A DNA stretch of 49,781 nt, from NCBI GenBank assembly GCA_015521565.1, contig WANX01000034.1, positions 1 through 49,781 of the forward strand, read 5' to 3'. Positions 22,841 to 31,403 of the stretch are shown here, piece by piece. The position numbers and the translations under genes were made by a program. The notes under the pieces are model-generated. The model was not told where the DNA came from. It searched no databases and saw nothing but the letters and a program-made list of their open reading frames with translations. The stretch's first letter is position 1. Every line of letters begins with the position of its first letter. This DNA comes from Candidatus Hydrothermarchaeota archaeon. Lineage in GTDB: Archaea > Hydrothermarchaeota > Hydrothermarchaeia > Hydrothermarchaeales > BMS3B.

Positions 22841-23135
22841 AAAACCACCTCGAACATTATGTTATAAAAGGCAGTATTTATTATTTTTCTTGCAAATATT
22901 TATATTTTCACATGTTTTAGCATCGTTTTTAACTTATTTTTGTTTATAAAGGTTTACAAGTGTTTACTTACGTAAAACATGGTTTTAAACTAACTGTGCA
23001 AAATCGTGGGTGAACTTTCTCTCTGAATTTCTGCGATAAATGTTTCGAAAAGTTTTATAATGAACCTGCGCTATTATAAAAAACGCAGACGCCACCATTA
23101 TCTAAATAAACCATGACATTACAATATTAATAAAA
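22841..23135. other. A/T-rich intergenic region, 295 bp
   Basis: This is the largest gap of the window and far more A/T-rich than its surroundings. It contains several possible TATA elements, TTTCGAAA at 23043-23050, two direct copies of GTTTAC at 22952-22971 and a partial inverted match TGTTTAC-TTAC-GTAAAACA. No coding frame of note was found on either strand. It should hold the promoter of the genes read leftwards from 22840, and the 3' end of the PfkB gene. It could also hold an untranslated RNA or a replication element, but nothing specific shows it. Confidence 0.4.
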
Positions 23136-24062
23136 TCAGGCGATAAAATGCTCCAGACTTCGCTGATTCTTACTTAGCCTGCGCTGTCTTGCCACAACAA
23201 ACTCCTGAAATGCCTCAAGACTCTGAAATCGCAGCCTTGCCAGTGCCCTGAAGTACCAGTCACTGGCGTTAATCGCTGCCACGCTGTTGGCGATATTTGC
23301 CGCTTTAACAGCATTCTCTGTGCGCAGATAGCTTGCAAGAAAAGCGCCTGCAAAGGCGTCGCCGCATCCTGTAAGGTCCACGATGCGGCGCTGAATCACA
23401 GAAGGCGAAAAGCTCACCTCTCCTCCCTCCAGGATCATACTGCCGTACACACCCATTGTCACCACAACAATGTTGTGTTTGAGCTTCTTTAGCGCATTAA
23501 GCGCATGTTCCAGGCTCCGCGTGCAGGTAAGGCGCATCGCCTCATCATCGTTTATTGTGAAGATGTCCACCTCGCCTATGAGTCTGAGAAGCTCTCTCCT
23601 GTACCTCTGAAAGTAGGCCACGTGGGTGTTGAGGGAAACAAGCGCATAGGTATGTTCCCTCACATGCTCCAGAAAGGAGCGCTGCTTGCTTGCAGCCATG
23701 GGCGCTATGTGGAAGGCCCTCGCAGTAAGGTAGCGCTCCGGTATGTCTCCAGGACGCAGATACACACCCACACCGAGGCGGTAGCTTTTGTAGTGGGCCT
23801 GTCCCGCACCATCATACTCTATTTCAAAGCTTGTGCTCTTTCCATGCACCTGTTTCACACCTGCAACATCCACTCCGGCATTCCTGAGCACAGAATAGAA
23901 CTCCCGGGGAAAATCCCTTCCCACGCGGGTCACAATCCCCGCCCTTGAGAATATCTTGGCGGCGAGAGCTGAATAAATTGCAGCACCCCCGAGCTGAAGT
24001 CTTTCCCCGCCTCCAGCCCTCACCAGGTCAACACTTGCATGTCCAACAGTGACAACATCCAT
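23136..24062 (-). CDS. PfkB-family carbohydrate kinase
   Basis: The 308-residue protein has the PfkB plan: VVTVGHASVDLVRAGG at the start, QLGGAAIYSALAAKIFSRAG (sugar-binding GG motif), NDDEAMRLT, VVVTMGVYGSMIL and DLTGCGDAFAGAFLASYL near 245-262, in which the GCGD Asp is the catalytic base (usual form GAGD). The substrate, a sugar or nucleoside, cannot be assigned. ATG at 24062 begins the canonical first strand; the open frame extends to 24116 into HypF, but those residues are atypical. The gene follows hypF by 31 bp on the same strand. Confidence 0.9.
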   Translation of the reverse strand: MDVVTVGHASVDLVRAGGGERLQLGGAAIYSALAAKIFSRAGIVTRVGRDFPREFYSVLRNAGVDVAGVKQVHGKSTSFEIEYDGAGQAHYKSYRLGVGVYLRPGDIPERYLTARAFHIAPMAASKQRSFLEHVREHTYALVSLNTHVAYFQRYRRELLRLIGEVDIFTINDDEAMRLTCTRSLEHALNALKKLKHNIVVVTMGVYGSMILEGGEVSFSPSVIQRRIVDLTGCGDAFAGAFLASYLRTENAVKAANIANSVAAINASDWYFRALARLRFQSLEAFQEFVVARQRRLSKNQRSLEHFIA

Positions 24063-24093
24063 GCAATAACAAGGCCGTCTGCGAATAAATCTT

Positions 24094-26355
24094 TTACTCC
24101 AGCTGCTCTGCAGCAACGTAGCACTGCCCGAGAGCTATGCCACCATCGCCAGGTGGAACAAGACGGTGCTGCACAGTCTCAATTCCCTCCCCTCCGAGCA
24201 CCTTCTTTACTGTGCGAACAATCGCCTCGTTGTAGGCCACACCGCCCGTGATTCCCACCCTGTCAGCACCCCTGCGTTCAGCCGCATGCACTGCAAGCTG
24301 CGCAATTCCCCGAGCAAGGGCAGTTTCAAGGCTTGCGGCTATGTTCTCCCCGGGCTCACCATCGCGCAGGTATTCCAGTGCACTGAGGAACATGGGTCTG
24401 GTCTCAAGCACGCCGCAGCCGCCTCTCTCCTTTATCTTAACGGGAAGCTCCAGGGCAGGAGTGCCACGCATGGCGAATGCCTCCAGCTTGATAGCCGGTT
24501 CGCCCTCGTAGGTGCGCTCTGTGCAAACCCCGAGCAGTGCCGCCGCTGCATCCAGAAACCTGCCAGCGCTCGAGGTTTCGACGATGTTGAAGCCATGCTC
24601 CAGCTGTTTCACCACCACCTCCGCCTCCCTCTCGTCCATCCCAAGAGCGCGGAGAAGTCGTAACAGCTCCTCACCCCGGTAGCTCGGGTATAGCATCCCT
24701 GCCAGCAGGCGCAGCGGACGCCGGGTGGCCATGTCTCCACCCGGTGCCGGTATGTACTCCAGGTGGGCTTCCCTGGAGAACCCGCCTCCGCTGCAGTAGA
24801 GCACCTCCCCACCCCAGGCTCTGCCGTCGCTTCCGTAGCCGAAGCCGTCCATGGCGATGACAACCAGCTCATCCTCGCCGCTCTCGGCAAGCAGTGCCGA
24901 GGCGTGTGCATGGTGGTGCTGCACCCCCATGGCAGAGCACCCGTATCGCGAGGCAAGCTCCCGGGCGAGCTCTGTGGTGGAGAACCCGGGATGAAGGTCG
25001 TGGACAACACAGTCCACGCGGGAAACGCGGTTGAACTCCATCATGGTGCGGCACGCCTCCTCAAGGAACTGCAACGTGGAAAGCTTCTTTGCGTCGCCGA
25101 TATGCTGTGTGAGAAAGGCACGCCCCTGCGCGAGCACACAGCCGGCGACGTTTTCCTCTGCACCCAGGGCGAGAACTGTGCCTTCAAATTTCAGCCCCAC
25201 CTCCACCGGCAGGGGGACGTAGCCCCGGGAGCGGCGCAGGAAAGCAGTTCTGCCCGCAACAACTCTGGCGACGCTATCGTCCACACGATTTTTAATCCTC
25301 CGGTTGTGCACCAGGGAGTAGTCCTGATAGCCCAGGCTTAGAACCTCCTCGCGGGTAATCGCCATGGGTTCGCCGGGCACATTCGCGGAGGTCATTATGA
25401 AAGCCGGCTCCCTGGAATGGTGGAAGAGCAGGTGGTGCACCCCTGTATAGGGCAGCATTATGCCCACGTTGCCAAGCCCGGGTGCAACGAGGGAAGAGAG
25501 GGGCGAGTCCTCGCGCTTTCGCAGAAGCACTATCGGTCGCTGCGCGCTCAGCAGGAGCCTCTCCTCTGCTTCGCTTATATGGGCAAAAAGCCTCGCCGCC
25601 TCTATGTCGCGCGCCATAATTGCAAAGGGCTTCTCCGGCCTGCGCGAGGCCCTGCGTAGCCTCTCTACCGGCTCATCCTCTGTAACCTTCGCCGCCAGAT
25701 GCGTGCCCCCCAGCCCCATTATAGCCACTATGTACCCTTCATCCAGCAGCTTCGCCGCCTCGCGTATCGCATCGGCAGCCTCAACCCTGCTTTTGCCCCT
25801 GTAAAGCTCATACTCTGGACCGCAAGCGGGGCACGCCACGGGCTCTGCGTGAAAGCGCCTGTCCTCGGGGTTCGCGTACTCCCGGGCGCATGCCCCGCAC
25901 ATGGGGAAGTCGCGCATCGTCGTATTCCTGCGGTCGTAGGGCAGGGCTTCGATAATCGCAAACCTGGGACCGCAGTCTGTGCACACAGTGAAGGGGTACA
26001 GGTAGCGCCTGTCGCCGGGGTCGAACATCTCCTTCAGGCAGGCTTCGCATATTGCAACATCCGGCGGTATCACCGAGCCTCCTCCGCCCTCCTGCGAGCT
26101 TTCCAGCACCACAAAGTCGTCGTAGTCCTCGTCGCACGGTGGCAGCTCCTCTATCGCGTGGATCTCGGCCAGAGGTGGAAGCTCCTTTTTGAGGCTGGCG
26201 ATAAACCGCTCCACATCACCAATCGCAAGAACCTCAACGCTGTTTCCGAGGTTGCGGACGTAGCCACGCAGCCGAAGGCGCTTGGCTATGCGGTACACGA
26301 AGGGTCTAAAACCAACGCCCTGCACTATGCCGCGGATAAGAAGGCGCTTTTTCAT
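24094..26355 (-). CDS. hypF: Carbamoyltransferase HypF
   Basis: At 753 residues this is full length with all HypF parts in order: acylphosphatase (RGIVQGVGFRPFVYRIAKRL, 1-90), two zinc-finger-like Cys motifs (CEACLKEMFD...CTDCG and CGACAREYAN...CPACG, about 108-185), a YrdC-like domain (about 195-380) and a Kae1-like domain with QHHHAHASALLAESG and DGFGYGSDG. It converts carbamoyl phosphate and ATP to a carbamoyl adenylate and transfers it to HypE for the CN ligands of [NiFe] hydrogenase. No hydrogenase or other hyp gene is in the window, so they must lie elsewhere. A TATA element about 27 bp upstream suggests a leaderless transcript. Confidence 0.97.
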   Translation of the reverse strand: MKKRLLIRGIVQGVGFRPFVYRIAKRLRLRGYVRNLGNSVEVLAIGDVERFIASLKKELPPLAEIHAIEELPPCDEDYDDFVVLESSQEGGGGSVIPPDVAICEACLKEMFDPGDRRYLYPFTVCTDCGPRFAIIEALPYDRRNTTMRDFPMCGACAREYANPEDRRFHAEPVACPACGPEYELYRGKSRVEAADAIREAAKLLDEGYIVAIMGLGGTHLAAKVTEDEPVERLRRASRRPEKPFAIMARDIEAARLFAHISEAEERLLLSAQRPIVLLRKREDSPLSSLVAPGLGNVGIMLPYTGVHHLLFHHSREPAFIMTSANVPGEPMAITREEVLSLGYQDYSLVHNRRIKNRVDDSVARVVAGRTAFLRRSRGYVPLPVEVGLKFEGTVLALGAEENVAGCVLAQGRAFLTQHIGDAKKLSTLQFLEEACRTMMEFNRVSRVDCVVHDLHPGFSTTELARELASRYGCSAMGVQHHHAHASALLAESGEDELVVIAMDGFGYGSDGRAWGGEVLYCSGGGFSREAHLEYIPAPGGDMATRRPLRLLAGMLYPSYRGEELLRLLRALGMDEREAEVVVKQLEHGFNIVETSSAGRFLDAAAALLGVCTERTYEGEPAIKLEAFAMRGTPALELPVKIKERGGCGVLETRPMFLSALEYLRDGEPGENIAASLETALARGIAQLAVHAAERRGADRVGITGGVAYNEAIVRTVKKVLGGEGIETVQHRLVPPGDGGIALGQCYVAAEQLE

Positions 26356-26393
26356 CGCTTAAGTATTGGCGGCGCCGCTTATAGGCTTTGCCT

Positions 26394-26993
26394 CTACTTG
26401 CCCTGCTTTTTCATGAAAGCGTAGGTGTAGAATATCCTCTCAAGCGCGGTCGAGTGGGAGAGCAGGGCAACGAGCACCAGCGCGTAGTACAGCGCCCGCT
26501 CCGCTTCCACAATGCCCGCGAGGCTGAGGGCAAGCGCAATAATAACTATTATCAGCCTCTCGGCGCGCTCTCCCAAGCCAACGTCGCAGCGCGGGATGAA
26601 GAGCTCTGCCCTTGCGCGGGTGTAGCTGACCATGAAGCTGCCGAGGAGCGCCAGGAAGGCGAGCAGGTAGTGGCTCTCAAGGTAGAGCGCTATTCCTATT
26701 ATAATCGCAGCATCCGCATACCTGTCCAGGGTTGCATCGAGAAAGGCGCCGAAGTCGCTCACCCTGCCGCTCAGCCTTGCAACGGCACCGTCTATTGCGT
26801 CGAAGAAGCCGGTGAGCAGGAGAAGAAGCAGCGCGAGCTCCAGGCGCTTATCTGCAAGCGCAAAGGCGGTGGCGATGCTCGCAAGCAGCCCCAGCAAGGT
26901 CAGAAGGTTTGGTGCTATACCAAGCGCCGCAAACAGCCTTGCAATTGGCAATACGAAGATGTTTGCGACGCTTCTGAAGCGGGCGCTCAGCAT
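26394..26993 (-). CDS. CDP-alcohol phosphatidyltransferase (archaeal lipid head-group enzyme)
   Basis: The 199-residue membrane protein has the family signature D-x2-D-G-x2-A-R-x(8-9)-G-x3-D-x3-D in DAIDGAVARLSGRVSDFGAF followed by LDATLDRYAD, with about five to six hydrophobic segments. In archaea the enzymes move CDP-archaeol onto a head group, for example inositol phosphate or glycerol phosphate; which one is not decided here. Its start is 44 bp from the divergent dihydropteroate synthase-like gene, with TTTAAAG and TTAAAATAC as candidate promoter elements between them. Confidence 0.88.
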   Translation of the reverse strand: MLSARFRSVANIFVLPIARLFAALGIAPNLLTLLGLLASIATAFALADKRLELALLLLLLTGFFDAIDGAVARLSGRVSDFGAFLDATLDRYADAAIIIGIALYLESHYLLAFLALLGSFMVSYTRARAELFIPRCDVGLGERAERLIIVIIALALSLAGIVEAERALYYALVLVALLSHSTALERIFYTYAFMKKQGK

Positions 26994-27037
26994 GCTTGGG
27001 TTTAAAGCCTTTACTCGTTAAAATACTTATCGCGGAT

Positions 27038-28537
27038 ATGAAGGTGCTCATAGTTACCGGAAGGCTTGCGGCAGAGCGCGCCCTTGCGATAGCCAGGCGC
27101 TTCTCCGCAAAAGTGCACATAACAGGGGAGGAGGTTGCCAGCCTTCTCACGCCAAGGAAGATTGCAGCCAGCCTCGGGAGGGTGCGCGACGCCGAGCTTG
27201 TGCTTGTGCCCGGGCTGGTTAAGGGGGACGTGGCTGAGGTTTCCCGCGTAGCCGGCGTGCCCGTGTACAAGGGCACCCGCGACATCGCAGACCTGGAGGT
27301 TCTTCTCAAAAACCTGGACAAAATAGAGCTCTCCACCACAGAGCCAGCGGACCCGCTGCTGGAGGACATGATTATCGCCCAGGCGCTGCGCGAGCTCAAG
27401 CGCGTTGACTCCGCTAAAGTAAAGGAGAGGCTGCTCAAGCGCAGGGGGAACATGCTCATAGGCAGCCTTGCGGTTGGGAGAGACTTCCCCATGCGGGTTC
27501 TGGCCGAGATTGTGGGAGTAGAGCACCTGAGCGATGAGGAGATTCTGAGGCAGGCGGAGTACTTCAAGCAGAGCGGCGCCGACATAATAGACCTGGGGAT
27601 AATGGAGTCTTCGCCTGAGCGCGTGGGTGAGGTTGTGGAGCTGCTGAAGCCTCTGGGCGTGCCAGTCTCAATAGACACCATGGACGCCCGCAACCTGGCT
27701 GCGGCGGTGGATGCGGGCGTTGACCTCCTGCTGAGCTTCGACCACGAGCTTATTAAGGAGTTCTCAGGCATAGATACCCCGAGCGTAGTAATTCCGCGCC
27801 GCGGAGGCGAGGTGCCTGCGAAGCCTGAGCAGCGTGTCAGACTCCTGGAGGAGAATATCGCTCTCGCGGAGGACCAGGGCTTTAAAAAGATTATAGCTGA
27901 CCCCCTGCTCTCCCCGCTGAATGTCGGCTTTACAGCAAGCGTGGAAGCCTACCGCCGCTTCGGGGAGCGCCACCCTGAACGGGTGATGCTTTTCGGACTG
28001 GGCAATGTGAGCGAACTCCTCGACGCAGACTCCACCGGCGTTAATGCGCTGCTCGCGGGCATAGCCAGCGAGGTGGGAGCGAGTATCCTCTTCACCCCCG
28101 AGGCAAGCGGAAAGACTCGCGGCAGTGTGCGCGAGCTGAGCGTGGCTGCGAAGATGATGTTCCTTGCAAAGAGGCGGGGCACTATGCCAAAAGATCTGGG
28201 GCTCAGCCTGCTCGTTTGCAAGGAAAAGAAGGTAAAAAGGGAGCCCGTTCCTGAGGAGGTGAAGCGGGCTAAAGCTGTGGAGGCTGAGAGGAGCGCCTCT
28301 CATGCATGGGACAAAAAGGGTTACTTCAAGATATACGTGGAGGACAGAATATACTGCGCCCATTACGTGAACGGGAAGCTCAGTGCGGTGGTTACCGGCA
28401 ACAGCGCAGAGGACATAGGGGACACGCTCCTCCGCCTCGGGTTAATAGGCGAGCTCTCACATGCCCTTTATCTCGGGCGGGAGCTTCAGCGCGCAGAGGA
28501 GGCGCTGCGCTTCGGGAAGAGCTACGTGCAGAGGTGA
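27038..28537 (+). CDS. Dihydropteroate synthase-like protein (TIGR00284/MJ0107 type)
   Basis: The 499-residue protein has an N-terminal Rossmann-like part ([20 protein letters not shown]), a TIM-barrel centre with pterin-binding-type motifs ([56 protein letters not shown]) and a C-terminal extension of about 90 residues ([20 protein letters not shown]). This matches the large archaeal proteins related to dihydropteroate synthase, found in methanogens and relatives and thought to act in pterin synthesis. Substrates are not proven. ATG at 27038 is the natural start; the open frame begins at 26996. Confidence 0.9.
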   Translation: MKVLIVTGRLAAERALAIARRFSAKVHITGEEVASLLTPRKIAASLGRVRDAELVLVPGLVKGDVAEVSRVAGVPVYKGTRDIADLEVLLKNLDKIELSTTEPADPLLEDMIIAQALRELKRVDSAKVKERLLKRRGNMLIGSLAVGRDFPMRVLAEIVGVEHLSDEEILRQAEYFKQSGADIIDLGIMESSPERVGEVVELLKPLGVPVSIDTMDARNLAAAVDAGVDLLLSFDHELIKEFSGIDTPSVVIPRRGGEVPAKPEQRVRLLEENIALAEDQGFKKIIADPLLSPLNVGFTASVEAYRRFGERHPERVMLFGLGNVSELLDADSTGVNALLAGIASEVGASILFTPEASGKTRGSVRELSVAAKMMFLAKRRGTMPKDLGLSLLVCKEKKVKREPVPEEVKRAKAVEAERSASHAWDKKGYFKIYVEDRIYCAHYVNGKLSAVVTGNSAEDIGDTLLRLGLIGELSHALYLGRELQRAEEALRFGKSYVQR

Positions 28538-28606
28538 GTTAAAAATTGTTACCGTTGAGACTGCTCGGCCTAATTGCGGCTTTACAAGGCGAGAGAGGTT
28601 ATAGGC

Positions 28607-30331
28607 GTGCCCAGGGTAAAGATTACCGATACCACTTTTCGTGATGCGCACCAGAGTTTGGCTGCAACGCGAATGCGGATGCGCCACATGCTGCCCATAA
28701 TTGAGAAGATGGACGAGGTGGGCTTCTTCTCCATGGAGGTATGGGGCGGAGCCACCTTCGATGCGTGCATACGCTATCTCAACGAGGACCCGTGGGAGCG
28801 CATCCGCACCTTCAAGAAGCACATGAAGAACACTCCCACGCAGATGCTTCTCCGCGGGCAGAACCTGGTTGGTTACAAGCACTACAGCGACGATATAGTG
28901 GAGAAGTTTGTAGAAAAGGCATATGAGAACGGTGTGGATATCTTCCGAATATTCGACGCGCTCAACGATATCCGCAACATGGAGTTTGCGATACGCGTTG
29001 CCAAGCGCCTTGGGGCACATGTCCAGGGCACAATATGCTATACAATTTCGCCTGTGCACACCATCGAGAGCTACGTGGAGCTTGCGAAGCGCCTTGAAGA
29101 GCTTGAGTGCGACTCCCTGTGCATAAAGGACATGGCGGGCTTAATCTCACCTCAGGCGGCACGCGACCTCGTTACGGCGCTGAAGAAGGAGATTTCCATA
29201 CCCATTGACCTGCACTCCCACTGCACCTCCGGCATGGCACCCATCTCCTACTTTGCAGCGATAGAGGCGGGCGTTGACATAATAGACACGGCGATGTCAC
29301 CCTTTGCGTGGGGCACCTCGCAGCCGCCGACGGAGAGCATGGTAGCCGCGCTTAAAGGCACGCCCTACGACACGGGCATTGACCTGGAGGCTTTTGCCGA
29401 GATAACACCCTTCTTCAAGGATGTGCGAAAGCGCTACGATGCGATAATCGAAGACATCTCCGAGATGGTGGATGTTAATGTGCTGCTGTACCAGATTCCG
29501 GGAGGGATGATGTCCAACCTCATATCCCAGCTAAAGGAGCAGAACGCTCTCGACCGCCTGCAGGAGGTGCTCGAGGAGGTGCCCCGGGTGCGGAAGGATT
29601 TGGGCTACCCGCCCCTTGTAACGCCCACCTCGCAGATCGTGGGTACGCAGGCAGTGATGAACGTGCTTGTGGGAGAGCGCTACAAGGTGGTGCCTAAGGA
29701 GGTGAAGGACTACGTGCGCGGGCTCTACGGCAGACCGCCAGCGCCCATAGACGAGGAGGTCAAGGCGAAGATTATAGGCGACGAGGAGGTTATAACCTGC
29801 CGCCCCGCGGATTTACTCCCGCCCCAGCTGCACCAGCTTAAAGAAGAGGCGGAGAAGCTGGGAATAATCAGAAAGGAGGAGGACCTGCTCACCTATGCGC
29901 TCTACCCGGCGATAGCCGTGAAGTTTCTTAAAGGCGAGATGCGCGAGGAGCCGCTGCCTGAGAAGCGAGAGGCGGAGGCAAAGGAGGAGAAGGGCATCCC
30001 CACTGAGTATGTGGTTGAGGTTGACGGCGAGGAGTTCAACGTGCGCGTAAAGCCGGTGGGAGGCTTCATAGAGATTACACAGGCGGCAGGACAGCAGCAT
30101 GCTCCGCCCAGGGAGGTGGAAGGCGGAATAAAGGCACCGATGCAGGGGATGATAGTGAAGATAAACGTCAAAAAAGGGGACAGGGTGGAGAAGGGTGATG
30201 TTATCGCCGTGCTCGAGGCCATGAAGATGCAGAACGATGTGGTAGCAAGCCACAGCGGAGTGGTGCAGGAGATCTTTGTTGAGGAGGGTGCCAGCGTTGC
30301 GGCGGGCGACATTATAATGGCGGTGAGGTAA
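28607..30331 (+). CDS. pycB: Pyruvate carboxylase subunit B / oxaloacetate decarboxylase alpha-type protein
   Basis: The 574-residue protein begins with a carboxyltransferase TIM barrel (KITDTTFRDAHQSLAATRMR, GGATFDACIRYLNEDPWERI, the DxxH of DLHSHCTSG), continues with the conserved TPTSQIVGTQAVMNVL part, a charged linker at about 440-465, and ends in a biotin carrier domain with EAMKMQND, Lys540 being the biotinylation site. As PycB it would carboxylate pyruvate with a biotin carboxylase subunit; a decarboxylase role is the alternative. No biotin carboxylase is in the window. GTG at 28607 has GAGGT 7 nt upstream; a TTG at 28574 has none. Confidence 0.93.
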   Translation: MPRVKITDTTFRDAHQSLAATRMRMRHMLPIIEKMDEVGFFSMEVWGGATFDACIRYLNEDPWERIRTFKKHMKNTPTQMLLRGQNLVGYKHYSDDIVEKFVEKAYENGVDIFRIFDALNDIRNMEFAIRVAKRLGAHVQGTICYTISPVHTIESYVELAKRLEELECDSLCIKDMAGLISPQAARDLVTALKKEISIPIDLHSHCTSGMAPISYFAAIEAGVDIIDTAMSPFAWGTSQPPTESMVAALKGTPYDTGIDLEAFAEITPFFKDVRKRYDAIIEDISEMVDVNVLLYQIPGGMMSNLISQLKEQNALDRLQEVLEEVPRVRKDLGYPPLVTPTSQIVGTQAVMNVLVGERYKVVPKEVKDYVRGLYGRPPAPIDEEVKAKIIGDEEVITCRPADLLPPQLHQLKEEAEKLGIIRKEEDLLTYALYPAIAVKFLKGEMREEPLPEKREAEAKEEKGIPTEYVVEVDGEEFNVRVKPVGGFIEITQAAGQQHAPPREVEGGIKAPMQGMIVKINVKKGDRVEKGDVIAVLEAMKMQNDVVASHSGVVQEIFVEEGASVAAGDIIMAVR

Positions 30332-30357
30332 TTTCACTTTTCCCGCGGTATGCAAAA

Positions 30358-30370
30358 GGATTTAATAACC
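30358..30370 (+). promoter_or_regulatory. TATA box of nurA-herA, leaderless type
   Basis: GGATTTAATAACC has its centre about 26 bp before the nurA ATG at 30390, with no Shine-Dalgarno site between them. The transcript probably starts at or within a few bases of the ATG. Confidence 0.55.
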
Positions 30371-30389
30371 CCCTGCCCTACTTCTTTTA

Positions 30390-31403
30390 ATGCTTGAGCT
30401 GACCTATGAGACCTTTGCCAGAAAGAGGAGGGAACTCAAACACAGACTCGAGGTGCTTCTGCGCAGCGAGGAGCTGCAGCAGTACCGCGAGCTGTGGCAT
30501 GAGCACGATGCGGAGCCGGTGTTCTGCACAGCCGCCGGTGTGGATGGCAGTTCAAACTGCATACGCTACAAAAGCCTTATGCTCTACGCCGTAAACGCAG
30601 TCGCGGTGAGCTATGATGGCTCAATGCGCGAGCAGGGCTGCGCAGATGTGGACTTCCTCATCCCCTACAAGTATCCCTCTGAGAGAGTGGACCTCTACCG
30701 CTCCACCATGGAGCTTAAGGTGGCCCTGAGCGCTGCGGATGACGTAGAACTGCTGCTGCTGGACGGCTCTCTGCACAGCGCCCTCACGGCGCCGAAGCAG
30801 TGGTGGAGGTTCATGGAGGAGGATAAGGTGGAGGAGGTTATGAGCTATCTTCCCCTACTGGAAGAAAACCGGGGGATGGAGCTTCTGGCAAAGCGGCTCG
30901 GCTCCAGCCTCGATGCGGAGCAGGTAATGCTGCTGGAATATCTTGAGTACCTGGTGGCCATCCAGAAGCTGATAGAGCGGGGTGTGCACAGGCTGGTAGC
31001 TGTTGCGAAGACCTCCACAGACTCCAGCTTCAACAGGGGCATACCCGACATGGCAGTGCTCGAGGAGATAACCTCGGGCCCCGGCTACTCCATGCCCCGC
31101 GACAGGATGATAAAGATGCACTATCCCATATATGATGACTTCTTCAGGAGTCTGGTGTTTACCAGATTCTACGCCCGCCTTGAGAGGGGGAAGGATATGC
31201 TCATGATTGAGCTGCCCCGCGAGGTGGGGGATGAGGAGATAAGGAAACTCCTCAGCAGGCTGCGCCACCTGAGTGTGGAGGGCTACCCCTATCTGCTGAA
31301 AAGGGCCCACAGGCGAGTGGTTATCTCCAACAGAGAAATTGAAAGAATTGCGACCTCGCTGGGCATTGGCGAGAAAACCGGCAGAGAGGTGCTTGCATGG
31401 TAG
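30390..31403 (+). CDS. nurA: NurA 5'-3' nuclease
   Basis: The 337-residue protein has the NurA active-site strand AAGVDGSSN with Asp52, a later acidic strand ELLLLDGSLHSAL with a second catalytic Asp, and a third site around LVAVAKTSTDSSF. NurA resects DNA ends together with the HerA ATPase. The herA start lies inside its stop (ATGGTAG), so the two are translationally coupled. The order nurA-herA is normal, but no mre11 or rad50 gene is adjacent. Length is typical. Confidence 0.92.
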   Translation: MLELTYETFARKRRELKHRLEVLLRSEELQQYRELWHEHDAEPVFCTAAGVDGSSNCIRYKSLMLYAVNAVAVSYDGSMREQGCADVDFLIPYKYPSERVDLYRSTMELKVALSAADDVELLLLDGSLHSALTAPKQWWRFMEEDKVEEVMSYLPLLEENRGMELLAKRLGSSLDAEQVMLLEYLEYLVAIQKLIERGVHRLVAVAKTSTDSSFNRGIPDMAVLEEITSGPGYSMPRDRMIKMHYPIYDDFFRSLVFTRFYARLERGKDMLMIELPREVGDEEIRKLLSRLRHLSVEGYPYLLKRAHRRVVISNREIERIATSLGIGEKTGREVLAW

